DNA of 64,000 nucleotides from NCBI RefSeq assembly GCF_000005505.3, contig NC_016133.3, positions 15,438,001 through 15,502,000 of the forward strand. The letters are read 5' to 3'. Source of the stretch: Brachypodium distachyon (lineage: Eukaryota > Streptophyta > Magnoliopsida > Poales > Poaceae). A program made the translations under genes and the position numbers. The notes under the pieces were generated by a model. It saw only the letters and a list, made by a program, of their open reading frames with translations, was not told where the DNA came from and searched no databases. Position 1 is the first letter of the stretch; each line of letters starts with the position of its first letter. Shown piece by piece: positions 1-10,912 of the stretch.

Positions 1-330
1 GCGTCAAATACTAACCAGTACGGCATATAAAAAATATTATGACGCGTCAAATATTTAGCAATACGGTATATTAAAAATGTTTAGACGCGTCAAATACTAA
101 GCAGTACGACATATTAAAAATATTAGTACGCGTTAAATAATCACAAGTACGGCATATTAAAAATGTTTAGACGCGTCAAATACTAAGCAGTACGGCATAT
201 TAAAAATATTAATACGCGTCAAATACTAAGCAGTACGTCATCAAAAAAAAAATCTATACTATCAAACATATTACTCCCGGTCATAATATTTAGATGCATC
301 AAATACTAAGCAGTACGACATTAACAGTTG
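1..330. repeat. 43-bp tandem repeat array, open at left edge
   Basis: Six head-to-tail units start at 1, 44, 87, 130, 173 and 216, an exact 43-bp period. The core of each unit is close to GCGTCAAATACTAAGCAGTA followed by an AT-rich half. The array then degenerates, with a last partial copy near 297-330. There are no unique spacers between units. The array begins at or before base 1, so its full length is unknown. No gene is visible in it. Confidence 0.9.
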
Positions 331-1100
331 TCCAAAATAATAAGCACTACCAAACGCTAAAACATACTTCTATATATACGTACACACATATCCTCGTAAA
401 CATATACATTATAGGATAAATACGTGAGAGATTAAGATTTACCCTTGAAACGTGACCTCGAGCAGCCTCACGGTCACCGGATGAGCACCACCACCACCTC
501 CAAACTCCTCCAAACCACCACCATTGCCCAAACTTAGGAACACGAAATTAGCTCAAAATGTTCAACAAAAAGAGTAGATCAAGGTGTCATTGGGTGCTAA
601 ATAGCAAGGGGATGCAATTTTGTGGGTTAAACGGGAACAAATCTCACTAATTTTGGCTAGAAATTGGGGGTATTTTTGAGGAGGAAGAAGAGAACAACAA
701 GAACAGAAGGGAAGGGCGAGCGGGGCGCTGGGCTGCTCGGGCTCGGCCTGGGGAGGAAGAAGGGAAGGAATAAAGGGAAAAAGAGAAAAGCCGCGGGCCC
801 CGCGCGGTCGCCTCCAGTCGGCCCAGGCGAAACCGACAGCCCAGTCGGCCTGGCCCAAGACGACTGGGCGCCAGTCGGGCGGCCCGGGCGCAAGCGGCCT
901 GCAGTCGGCCTGGCCGAGGCCGACTGGGCCTAATCGGCTTGGGCCAGGCCGACTGGGCCCAGTCGGCCTCGGCCTGCCCGAGGCCGTATTATTTTTTAAA
1001 TTTTTTAAAAACGCGTATTATTTTTGAAAATGATTAAAAAAGTGTATTATTTAAAAAAAATCAGGAAGATAATTAAACAATATTTTTAGGAATAAACTAT
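331..1100. other. Gene-free stretch with GC-rich inverted motif cluster
   Basis: No convincing gene was seen here. From about 700 to 990 the sequence is strongly GC-rich and repeats the motif AGTCGGCCTGGCC and its reverse complement GGCCAGGCCGACT, so it could fold into hairpins. Both flanks are AT-rich. Overlapping open frames on both strands at 562-933 have low-complexity, compositionally biased products and no recognisable domain. The stretch could be part of the intron or downstream region of the F-box gene on the minus strand, or a transposon fragment. Confidence 0.5.
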
Positions 1101-1354
1101 TATAGCGGTGTATCTTCGGCATGGACCGGCAAACTATCAATTCTAAGATTATGCTACAAATGTGTTTCTGTTACTTCATACAAAGTTGCTTGATAATTAG
1201 AGATTTAGAAGAACAAATTTCTACAAAATTGTCATGTAAGCACGAAATGGGACCCAAAGTTTCCCACAAATCTGCAGCACAAGTACCCATATCAGACCAA
1301 ATCAAACAGAAATACCCGTCGAATATCAAAATGAACGGGCATGGAGATTCTCAC

Positions 1355-1713
1355 TGGTCGTCTAGGAAGTTGAGGAATTCGTCGTCGCCGGCATACTCGC
1401 CCCAGAAGGCCTCGCAGCGCCCCTTGCTGCGGCGGACGGCGGCCTGCGCCATCCCGTGGAGGTTGAGCTGGTTGAAGAGATCGGCGTGGTCGCGCATGTC
1501 GATGCGGCGCCACAGCTCAGGCTCGTCGCGCGCCGCGCGGCGCCAAGAGCGGCACACCTGGCCAGGCCCCATCAGGATGTCGACGTGGTCGAGCTTGTCG
1601 AGGATGGCAAATATCGCGTCCAGCGGCAGATCTGCCCAGTTGCGACCCTTCTTGCGGCTGCGGCGACCGCCTCGGCGGCCGCGACGACGGCGAGAGGAGG
1701 CGGTGAGCGGCAT
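1355..1713 (-). CDS. F-box protein (SKIP19/FBL23-like), first exon only
   Basis: F-box proteins of this type are thought to be substrate receptors of SCF ubiquitin ligases. Translation from the ATG at 1713 gives a basic N-terminus rich in Arg and Lys. An F-box follows at about residues 24-70, including WADLPLDAIFAILDKLDHVD and VCRSWRRAA, then the family signature EPELWRRIDM and CEAFWGEYAGDDEFLNFL. The frame reaches a stop just after the codons for DDQ. A good splice donor (CCA then GTGAGAA) sits exactly there, and the plant family continues at this point into leucine-rich repeats. I therefore read this as exon 1 ending at 1355, phase 2. No LRR exon is visible in 1-1350. The rest lies beyond the window after a long intron, or has been lost. 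The fold call is secure; whether the gene is functional is not. Confidence 0.7.
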
Positions 1714-1859
1714 TGCGGGATGGGATTGGGAAGGCTAGGGCTTGGTTTGGGCCTTGGGGAGGAAGGGTTTTGGCCAGAGCCTGTGTCTGATCGGGGAACA
1801 ACGATGAAGTAACTGTCCTCGTGGTCGTTGGCTCGACTCACTTCACTATTGATATGGCG

Positions 1860-2447
1860 CGAAAAATTCTATTTTTAGATTTGTAGAATTGATGTTGTAT
1901 TATGTGCATATTTGTAGTCAAAATTGATGTTACGAACACATAATAATAAAATGATCAAATTCAAAAGAAAAATATGATGATAATAAAATGATGAAATGCA
2001 AAAAAAAATATGAATATTGTAGAACCATGGTGATTGTGAAATTTTTAGGTGAAAAATCTTAGGTGATAAAAATTGAATTGTATAAGATGTCACAAAAATG
2101 AATTGCTTGTCAGGTTGCATGACGTGCATGACGTGAATGGTAATGTGGGTGAAAAATCTTGGGTGATAAAAAATTGAATTGTATAAGGTGACATCAAAAT
2201 GAGTTGCTTGTTGGGTTGCATGATGAGCATGATATGTGTGGTCATGTGGATATCTTGCATTGGTAATTTGCAAACACTAAATGCACCTTAGTAGGGATGT
2301 GGATGCATGGTGAGATGGATGATGGTGTGGACACCTTGCATGTCAAGCTTGCAAACATTTAATAAAAATAGTGGGAATCAAATTTATAGATTATATAGAT
2401 ACGTTCATATTTAAACAAAATTGAGTCACTTAATATGAGACGGAGTG
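1860..2447. repeat. AT-rich dispersed repeat with internal duplication and MITE-like end
   Basis: Two diverged copies of a roughly 110-bp segment are seen at about 2041-2140 and 2150-2245, sharing TGAATTGTATAAG and TTGGGTTGCATGA-type blocks. A second pair, sharing CTTGCAT and TTGCAAACA, is at about 2250-2275 and 2330-2362. The right end (ATATGAGACGGAGTG, continued after the LTR as AGTA) resembles the TACTCCCTCCGTCTC terminus of Stowaway-type elements. No protein-coding potential was recognised. Confidence 0.5.
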
Positions 2448-3725
2448 TGAAAGGGCATTTCTCTCCTAAGTGTTTTTGGTGGTGATGACAACGTGTTTTG
2501 TTATCTAATCTTGTGCTAAGCATTTCAGCGTTTTATAAAGAACTCGACACAAGATGATTTGTGTACCCTCAAAAAGGAAAGAAGCGTAGTGGTGTTTAAC
2601 GGCTTTTTCGGTTGATTTGAGTCGTAAGACATCCGTACTATTAAGAGGGGATCCACAAGGAAAGATAACGGGTGAATCAATTTCCCGTACACATCTACAC
2701 CAAAATGCACCCACTAAAAAGCCTACCCAAAAAGGTGTGAGAAGAAAACATTTTTCAGAGTGTGTTTCTGGCATCTCTAGTTTCCAGGCGGCGGAAGTTC
2801 TGGGTGAACTTCCGCTCGAACCTGCGGGTGCTCTCTGTTAGTTTTGGGGGAATATGCGAAACTTTCGGTGAATATTCGGAACTTCCGGTAAGCCGGAACT
2901 TACCGGAAGTTCCGGCTATTCAGCAGAAGATCCGGCCTATCCCGACCAGTGCCTAACGGCTCGATTTTTGGGAACCCACTTATATACCCCTTCGTCCCCA
3001 ACGAGCCAAATGATCGAGCAAGCAGCCAAGAACACCACCTCTCACCTCAAGAACACCTCAAGCTTAAATCTCCACTCCCTCCCTGGCCACTCATAACTCT
3101 TGATTCTTTGAGAATTGGAGGAGAAGATCTTGATATAGGGTTTCACCAAGTCAAAAAGTTGATTCCCCTTGTTTTCTTTGTGGATTTCGTTTCTCTTGGG
3201 TTGTTGGGAACCCTAGACGGAAGCGGTCACCTCGAGCTCTCCCTTGATGATTGAGGAGCTCAGGGCTTGGATTGAGAGCCTCCGATTGAGTTGTCGAGTT
3301 TGCCCCGGTCAAGTTTGTAAGGGTTCGGCGTTCGCCCTCAAGGAAGCCATTAGTGGAACTCACCTCACCTTTGTGGTGTTGTGAGAGCTCATCCCACCTG
3401 TGTGGTGAGTTGGAGAATATAGTGAGCCTTCGTGGCGTCTCTACCTTTGTGATAGAGCACTCATCCAAACGGAGACGTACACCGATCCCAATAGGTGGAA
3501 CTCCGGTGAAATCTTCGTCTCCACATGTGGTATCATTTCCCCTTTACATTCTTGCTATCTATTGTTGCTTCGGCTATTGCATTTTTTTTCTAGGATTGCA
3601 TTCACTTTAGAGAATCTAGTAAACTCTAAGATTAAGTGTTTGTGTCTTGCAAGAAAAGAAAAGAAAAGCTAAAATTTGTTAGTCTCCTATTCACCCCCCC
3701 TCTAGTCGACCATACCGATCTTTCA
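2448..3725. mobile_element. Solo LTR of an LTR retrotransposon, TSD GAGTG
   Basis: The element begins TGAAAGGGC and ends GATCTTTCA, so its ends are the inverted pair TGAAAG/CTTTCA. It is flanked by the perfect 5-bp duplication GAGTG at 2443-2447 and 3726-3730. The length is 1278 bp. There is no internal gag or pol and no second LTR, so it is best explained as a solo LTR left by recombination between two LTRs. The tail has the poly-C and CTCTAGTCGACC-like context often found just before the end of grass LTRs. The superfamily cannot be told from the LTR alone. Confidence 0.9.
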
Positions 3726-3730
3726 GAGTG

Positions 3731-4559
3731 AGTATAAGAAAAGTATCAAACGAAAAGCGGATTTCGTTGAAAACCTATAAACTCTCATCCTAGGCCGTTG
3801 GATTGACAACGAATTGTGCAGATCGAAAGTGGGACTTGTAAACACCCACTTAACTCTACTTTGCACATAGCCCCCTCTTTGTCTGTTCCCAGTTGAAAAC
3901 TTTTCCTGCGACGCAACTTTGACTCGGTCTTGGCAACCAGACAGTTCCCACACATACACGTAGTCAAAGGTGATGAAGTATTAAGAGAAGCAGCTGAAGT
4001 GTATGCATTTTTTATATCCCTACAAACGGTTGGCGCGTAATATGTCACCCAAGCCTTGACTAACCAATCTTAATGGCGTCGGGTCGTTTATCACTGTGGA
4101 TGGCACGTGCCGGGAAAGGGGATGGCCCTTTGCGACTACACTAAGTGTATTATGTTTTTGGCATGGCGGTGGCTTTCCCGCTCTTCCTTATACGCTGAAT
4201 GCAAATTTGCAGGGAACCAGGAAAGGTGACTACTACGGAGTTATTGCTCTGATGAAGAACTTGGTGACGAACCGATCAATCTATGTTAGTGGTGCGAAGG
4301 AAATTAGACTCCTAATGTTTTGAACCAAGGATACCTATAAAAAACTTCGCTCACTCTAAATGTTTTTGGTCATATTTGTGTAAAAGCTCTAAATCTGCAG
4401 TGCACGAACGAACGGAAGTACATATTTGCTATTCGAAAGTTAATTTAAATAGAGAAGAAAACCTTTCTTCCTTCAAAGGTTTTGCTATTCGAAAGTTAAT
4501 TTAAACAAAAGTGATCTGAAAAATGGATTAGAGGCAAAGTGGCTCTTTGGTGTTGAGCA
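3731..4559. other. Intergenic, upstream of E2 gene
   Basis: No gene was recognised. A direct repeat of about 24 bp (core TTGCTATTCGAAAGTTAATT) occurs at about 4426 and 4482, close to the transcription unit that follows. Confidence 0.5.
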
Positions 4560-4709
4560 AAGGCCGACCCGACCCGCTGTACCGGCCGAACCCCTTTCCT
4601 GATTTCCTCTCTGTTCGTTTCCCCGAAGAGTCAATCTCCATCGAATTCCCAAATCCGGCGCCGCCGCAAGCGCCTCCTCCCTCCCCTCCCCTCGTCCCTC
4701 GCCGCCGTC

Positions 4710-7700
4710 ATGCTCCTCCGGGTGCGCAGCCGCCTCCCTGCCGCGGCTCTCTCCCGCGCGGCCATCCACCCACGCGCCTCCCCCGCCCCTGGACCCGTGC
4801 CACCACAACATCGCCCTGTGGGCACGGCGAACCAGGGCAGCCAGCTCGAGCCCCGATCCGGATGGATCGGCCGGGCTCGCGGTCACGCGACGATGGCCCG
4901 GGCGAACCCGGTCACCCTGCTCCCGGCGTCCCTCGCGGGGCATTACAAGGTTGGTTGGTTTGTCAGAAGACTGATCCATTTTCCTCACGCGATTATTATT
5001 TGTTGCTTATGTGTTGTTTCTCGTTTGCAGGTTGGTACGCAAGTCCGGCGGTTCTCCTCGACAGGTAGGGCATTTCAGACTTTAACGTGGTCTCTGGTTA
5101 TGAATGTTGCTTGTTTGGTGCAGTATAGATTTTTTTTTTGTGTGTTCACCTGTAGTGAAATAAATAAACAAGCCAAACAAATGTTGCAGTAGCTTATGGA
5201 TCCTTGCTCTAGAGCTCTGGTATGTCGTCGAGCCCCTGGGATTCCGTCTATGCTTGGGTTTGCATCAAGTGAAACCTGCAATGCACTGGTCGCTAACTTT
5301 AGTTTCATGGAAATGCGTGTTTATGTGGTTTAGTGCTATTTGGTCGGTTTGTGGTAATTTCACAAGTTATTATCCTGAGCAAGACCCTGAATTCTGTGTA
5401 GTAACTATGAATCGTTGGCACAACCTCTTTTGGGCTAATTACTTGTGCTACTACATCCATGTCATATTTTGCTCTTATCACTTTGGCAGGGCTTCCGCCG
5501 CATATGGTAATTGGGATGCCAGCGCTGTCCCCTACCATGGTAAGAGCTTAATGTTGGTCGTAGTAATACCTGATGCCATCATTGTGTTCCCTCGTCTCTA
5601 AATATTTGGCACTCTAACATGGTTTTCATTAGAATCAAGGTAACCTTGCAAAATGGAGAAAACAGGAAGGAGACAAGGTGAGGTATTTTGAAAGACCTAG
5701 TATACAGCTCATCTCTCTCTGTAGCTCTGAGTGTAATACCTTCTAAAGTTATATGCTGTCTGCAGATCGAGGTTGGTGATGTGATCTGTGAGATAGAAAC
5801 TGACAAAGCTACACTTGAGTTTGAAAGCCTTGAAGAGGGGTAATGTCCTCTCGTTCCATTTTCCATCACCTTTGAAGAAAGACTGTTGGCTCTTCGCATG
5901 GAATCCTTTTCTAGTAACTAATAAGGATATATAGCAATTATTTCACTCTAAAACATGTTATTACATGTCCAACGTGTACAGATAGTTGTGAAGTTTGGTT
6001 TAGTCTGGTTTTCATACTTCGGACTAGTTAAGTAGTCTTCAACTCTTCATTTGAATTCCCTGTCATTGATAATAACCTCAATATTTTGCTAGATCTCGTT
6101 ACATTTCTGTCCATTCTTCTTAGACGAGCATGCACACACCTGGGTTCAAGTCCTCATGGATGCAAATTTAGGTTCCAGTTTATACGAATTGGGCTCTCTT
6201 TTATAGTTTTCTTAAAAAAAGAATGGGTTTATGTAGTCGTGCTTTTGTTCTAAGCTTCTTTCTCTGTGTATAATTTGTACTTGCTAGTTTAATTTTATTC
6301 CCATGTTCCATTTTATCACTTACCATCATGCATATCTGTGTACCCTGCTGCAGGTATCTGGCAAAGATTTTAGTACCTGAAGGTTCAAAGGATGTACAGG
6401 TTGGAGAGCCCATATTTGTAACGGTATAGATCCATGCTTTACTGGTGATTATCTTTTATTTGATTGGCCATTCATTTATTGACAACATTTCTTATGTCAT
6501 ATCCATTTGAAGGTTGAAGAGTCTGAGGATATTAAAAATATACCTGCTGATACATCTTTTGGAGGTGAACAAAAGGAGGAACAGTCAAGTGGAAGTGCAG
6601 CACAGAGTGTCCAAGTTGATGCTGCTGAAACAAGCTCAGTGACGAGCCGCATCAGCCCGGCAGCCAAGATGCTTATCAAAGAACACGGTCTTGATGCCTC
6701 TTTACTGAAAGCATCAGGTCCCCGTGGCACTCTTCTGAAAGGCGATGTTTTGGCCGCATTGAAGTCAGGCACTGCAAGTTCAGCCAAAGAACAGACAGCT
6801 CCAGTCGCACCTTCACCCAAGCCCACTCGTGATACCCAAGCTCAGTCTCCAATCACTTCACAAAAGAGTGATACTTTTGAAGATATTACCAATACCCAGA
6901 TACGCAAGGTACTGTGTTTGGCTACTATTGTATCAGCAAGCGCTACCTAGTATGAAAGGCTTAATTCAGGTTATATTGGACACATTCGACAAACTCTGAA
7001 AGCAGGAACATTAGTCTAGGCTTGAATTTAATTTTGTTTCAGAATAAAACTTAAAATTGCTAATGCCAAAACTACCGGATGCCTTTTGATTGTCCTTATA
7101 CATTAGTGATTACTCGACGAGCTACAGGACTGTCTTTTGGAGAATATCTCAGTCTAACTGGAACTTGAAAGTTGGCTTCTCAACCCCACGTGAATCCTTT
7201 GAACCATGAAGTCTTCTAAACTTATTTTATTCTGTATCTATATAGAAATTTCTGTAGGATGACAAACGTTATTATGCACAATAGCCTACATTATTCATGA
7301 ACTTGATGCTCTGTTTACATAATCTTTTAGATTGTTGTCAATAATTCAAGCTGAAAACATGACACATAAGTACTTTTAGATCTCATTTGTCTGGCAATGG
7401 TTTCTTCCTTTGTTTAGTGTATGGCTTGTAGCCCTGTACCACTTATCCATTTTTCCTTGAGAAAAGAAGTTCTTTAGCCACTCATTGTGCGTCTAATCGC
7501 CCTTTTTGCTCTTCCTTTTGTCTCTTTTGTGTTCTTTATTGCCTATCCTGTTAGGTTAACACCTTTTGACCATCAAGAAAAATTCCAGTAAGCTCAGAAT
7601 ATCAAGAGAATACCAGAAAATCATAGAAATTCAGAACAAAATATATGCAGAAACTATCAATTTCGGTCAAAATATTTTAAAATTGTGATCAGCTAACATC

Positions 7701-9762
7701 CTCAACCTAATTCGGCTTTAATATGTATTTCTGTTTAAATGTTATGCATGTATTTTGTTGCTAGTATTTAATTAAAAATTAACGTTTCTATGATTTTCCT
7801 GTACATATTACAAAGTAAAAAAATGTAGCGTCTTTCTTGAAAACGAACTTGATCAAGTTTTTCCTTGCAAAGTAAAAAATTGCATGTATTATTGTTTTGG
7901 AAGTGACAGAAAAGTTGTATTTAATAGGTGATTGCGAAAAGGTTGCTTGAATCCAAACAGACTACTCCACATTTGTACCTATCCAAAGGTTTGTATTTAT
8001 TCCACGTGCATTCTGCATTTTTAGTGGCGTTGTTGATATGTTACTGTCTGTTATATCGTTTTCAGATGTTATACTGGATCCATTGCTCGCTTTCAGGAAT
8101 GAACTAAAAGGTGTGTATTCATAATCTTTTTCTTATATTCCAGTAATTCAGCTAATAAGAGTATAAGCCTTTATCCTCTGCGCATTTTAATATTGCAGAG
8201 CAACACGGCGTTAAAGTTTCAGTTAATGATATCGTCATAAAAGCTGTGGCACTTGCCTTAAGGAATGTCCCTGAAGCAAATGGTAATGCTACAACAATTC
8301 TGACAAATATCAAAATAAGTCTCGTTTGTTTATGAATTGTTCTAAAGCAGTTGTATCACGCTGAAACCTACTTGATGTAAACATATGAACTTCACAGTGT
8401 ACCTGAGCGACTATGAGGGGATTTTATGGCCAGTCTTAGGAGGCTGATAATTCTAGTGTCCCTAGGGACAATATCATTTTCAGTGTCTTCCTAGGGTTGT
8501 GGACCATTGTAGCATCCTAGGATAAAACTACACGAACTCTTTGTAAATATTCAGTTACAGCAGCTGGATTATGTCAACTGCTGTGTTACACTCTTTGTAA
8601 ATATCGTGTTTACCATCTATTGCCAGCTTACTGGGACACTGCGAAGCAAGAAGCCCAAAAGTGTGATTCAGTCGATATATCTATTGCTGTTGCTACAGAG
8701 AAGGTATGACAAGTTGGCAACATCGCCCCCAGATGTTTTTGTTAGCATTTGTTTGATGTTTGCACTGACAATCTTTGCTATTCTAGGGCCTGATGACTCC
8801 TATAATAAGAAATGCAGACCAAAAGACAATATCAGCAATATCCTCAGAGGTATGAGACTGACAACAGAATTCTTCATCAACATGCTTGTAGTTCAGAATG
8901 ATCTAGCAGTTTTCAAATGGAATACGATTAAAGTTGTGTGCATGTAGTGCTTATTGTCAATGACAATCAAGCTCTCATGTGGAAGCACTACAATAACAAA
9001 ATTATCTTACATACCTGCCGATTAATACCAGTGTTTCAATTGCATCTATTGAAGATTTATGTTTTTTTTTGTCTTGGCAATCACTGTAGGTCAAGCAGCT
9101 GGCCAAAAAGGCACGAGCTGGGAAGCTTGCCCCTAATGAGTTTCAAGGGGGGTCTTTCAGGCAAGTGTAACTTGTACTTGTTTTACATTGAATTTAATAG
9201 GTAGTGCTGTCTCACTGATGATATTTCAATATTTTTATTTTTACCTATCCATGCTTATGCAGTATATCAAATCTTGGAATGTATCCCGTGGACCATTTCT
9301 GTGCAATCATTAATCCTCCACAGGTCCCTCCTTGACTCCTTGTCCTATCAGTTAACGGGATCCTTTGATTTTGTATTGATCTCTTTAATGAACTTTCTGT
9401 TAGGCTGGCATTCTCGCTGTTGGCCGGGGTAACAAAGTTGTGGAGCCTGTTATGGACAGTGATGGTACTATATTTTCTTAACAATGCGACTTCCTGTTCA
9501 ATATAGTTGCATTGGTATTTAACTCATGTTGCATCCTTCAGGAACAGAGAAGGCTGCTGTACTTACAAAAATGAGCTTGACGTTGTCTGCTGATCATCGT
9601 ATATTTGATGGGCAAGTAGGAGGTATCTATCATCTTGGCCCTGTAATCTCATCTTTTCTTCCGTATGTCTTATTTACACTTTTTGTGCTACTTGGTGGAG
9701 CAGGCAAGTTTTTCACAGAGTTGGCGTCAAATTTCAGTGACATCAGGAGACTTCTTTTGTAA
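4710..9762 (+). CDS. Dihydrolipoamide acetyltransferase, E2 of mitochondrial pyruvate dehydrogenase
   Basis: E2 transfers the acetyl group from lipoyl-lysine to CoA and forms the core of the pyruvate dehydrogenase complex in the mitochondrial matrix. I assembled 17 exons: 4710-4949, 5031-5064, 5490-5539, 5633-5677, 5766-5839, 6354-6423, 6513-6908, 7928-7988, 8066-8110, 8199-8282, 8627-8703, 8787-8849, 9090-9160, 9263-9323, 9404-9464, 9542-9622 and 9704-9762. They join in frame to 523 residues. The N-terminus is an Arg/Ala-rich transit peptide. One lipoyl domain follows (about 97-171, MPALSPTM and ETDKATLEF, lipoyl Lys137). Then come a linker, a peripheral-subunit-binding domain (about 217-253, [14 protein letters not shown]) and the catalytic domain (about 292-523). 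The active-site motif DHRIFDG has His496 and Asp500. The product resembles the Arabidopsis At3g52200 class. Intron 13 is GC-AG. Nothing suggests decay. Confidence 0.95.
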
Positions 9763-10827
9763 ATGAAAGGTGCCCCGGCATTTTGTGGTGTTCCCAAGAA
9801 TTCTTTGGAGAAGGTTGCCCAAGAAAACATACAAGGTGCAAATTGAGTTTCAGTTGCTTGACCCCCAAGCAACAAGTTTTGTAAATTTCCAATAAGAAAA
9901 CATGGGCAACTCCACGGTGCTCTTTTTTTTTTCTCTCATTAACTGGGGAGTTGGGCCCCTAGAATTCGTAGCCATTTCAGAGTTCAATGTGGTTACACAA
10001 CAATTACTAACTCTTGGTGCTGAGGTTCTCTGCAACTCCGGACATGTTTCCTGAGGATTTCTGGTAGGCACAAGACAATGGCTTTGTGATCCTTTTTGAG
10101 CAACATTAGCAGTAATAATGAAATGGTTCTTCTGAGCATCTTTGGTTGCTGATTTGTGTCAATCTATGTCAGTTGTGCTTATCCAGCCTGTATAATAACG
10201 GAGGGTGGGTGTGTTTTGTCTCGCGTATTGTGGCTCCCCCACGTTGTTCAGCATGTGTATTGAGTTACGTAGAATTTTGACTTCATATCTTTTACCATCT
10301 TGGAATCATGTAGATGTAGACTGCTTTCATCGTGGGTTCATTCTTGAAGTTGGCTCATTGGCTTGCACCAGTTCTCCATCGTCATAAATAGCATTCTAGA
10401 GAGCGAAAAATGTTAGTTTTGTTAAAGAGCAACACAATACGTATGATACTTCATGTACAGTATTTTATGATGCATAGCATTTTGTAGCCTTCACCGTAAT
10501 TTTATCGTAACAATTTTGTGGTACACACAATACTTCCGTTTGTAAAAGGCAACTTCTCTGTACAGCTTGAAATTTAGGAATGTTATCACCCTCCGATGTT
10601 TATTCACCAGTTAGTCGAATTTACCTGTTGAAGGTAAAAATGTACTACTATTATCGAGTGTCCAGACTGCAGAGATTTGGGAACACACATAATCTGCTAA
10701 TTGGGTGAAGCGCAAACGTGGTTTCAGATTATAGGGAACAGATTTTGAAACTAAAACATTTCATGGCCCAGAGAACTTGGCATTCACAAAACAAAACAGA
10801 ATAAGATAAAGATAAAGATAAAAAAAT
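9763..10827. other. 3' UTR of E2 gene and intergenic spacer
   Basis: The first few hundred bases are probably the 3' UTR of the upstream gene. The poly-A site was not determined. No further gene was seen before the tRNA gene. Confidence 0.5.
10820..10826 (-). terminator. RNA polymerase III T-run terminator
   Basis: On the minus strand, a run of seven T follows the tRNA-Tyr 3' end by one base, which is the usual Pol III termination signal. Confidence 0.8.
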
Positions 10828-10912
10828 TCCGACCTGCCGGATTCGAACCAGCGACCTAAGGATTTATCTGCAACACTACAGTCCTCCGCTCTACCAACTG
10901 AGCTAAGGTCGG
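10828..10912 (-). tRNA. tRNA-Tyr (anticodon GUA) with 12-nt intron
   Basis: Read on the minus strand, the gene starts CCGACCTTAGCTCAGTTGG and ends GGTTCGAATCCGGCAGGTC then GG and discriminator A. The acceptor stem CCGACCT/AGGTCGG pairs perfectly. The A box (TTAGCTCAGTTGG) and B box (GGTTCGAATCC) are intact. The anticodon GTA lies at 10877-10879. A 12-base intron (10864-10875) sits one base 3' of it, as expected for plant nuclear tRNA-Tyr genes. Removing it leaves a 73-nt tRNA. The 3' CCA is not encoded, as is normal for a nuclear gene. Confidence 0.97.

Noticed and set aside
1..330. CRISPR-like array
   Set aside because: Repeats are directly adjacent with no unique spacers, and the surrounding genes are eukaryotic and spliced.
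1121..1812. Plus-strand open frames over the F-box exon
   Set aside because: They are antisense shadows of the GC-rich F-box exon. The minus frame has the domain and a proper donor.
5031..5064. Reading through from E2 exon 1 without splicing (160-codon frame)
   Set aside because: The splice sites at 4949/5031 and 5064/5490 are good and join the transit peptide in frame to the lipoyl domain; the read-through has no domain.
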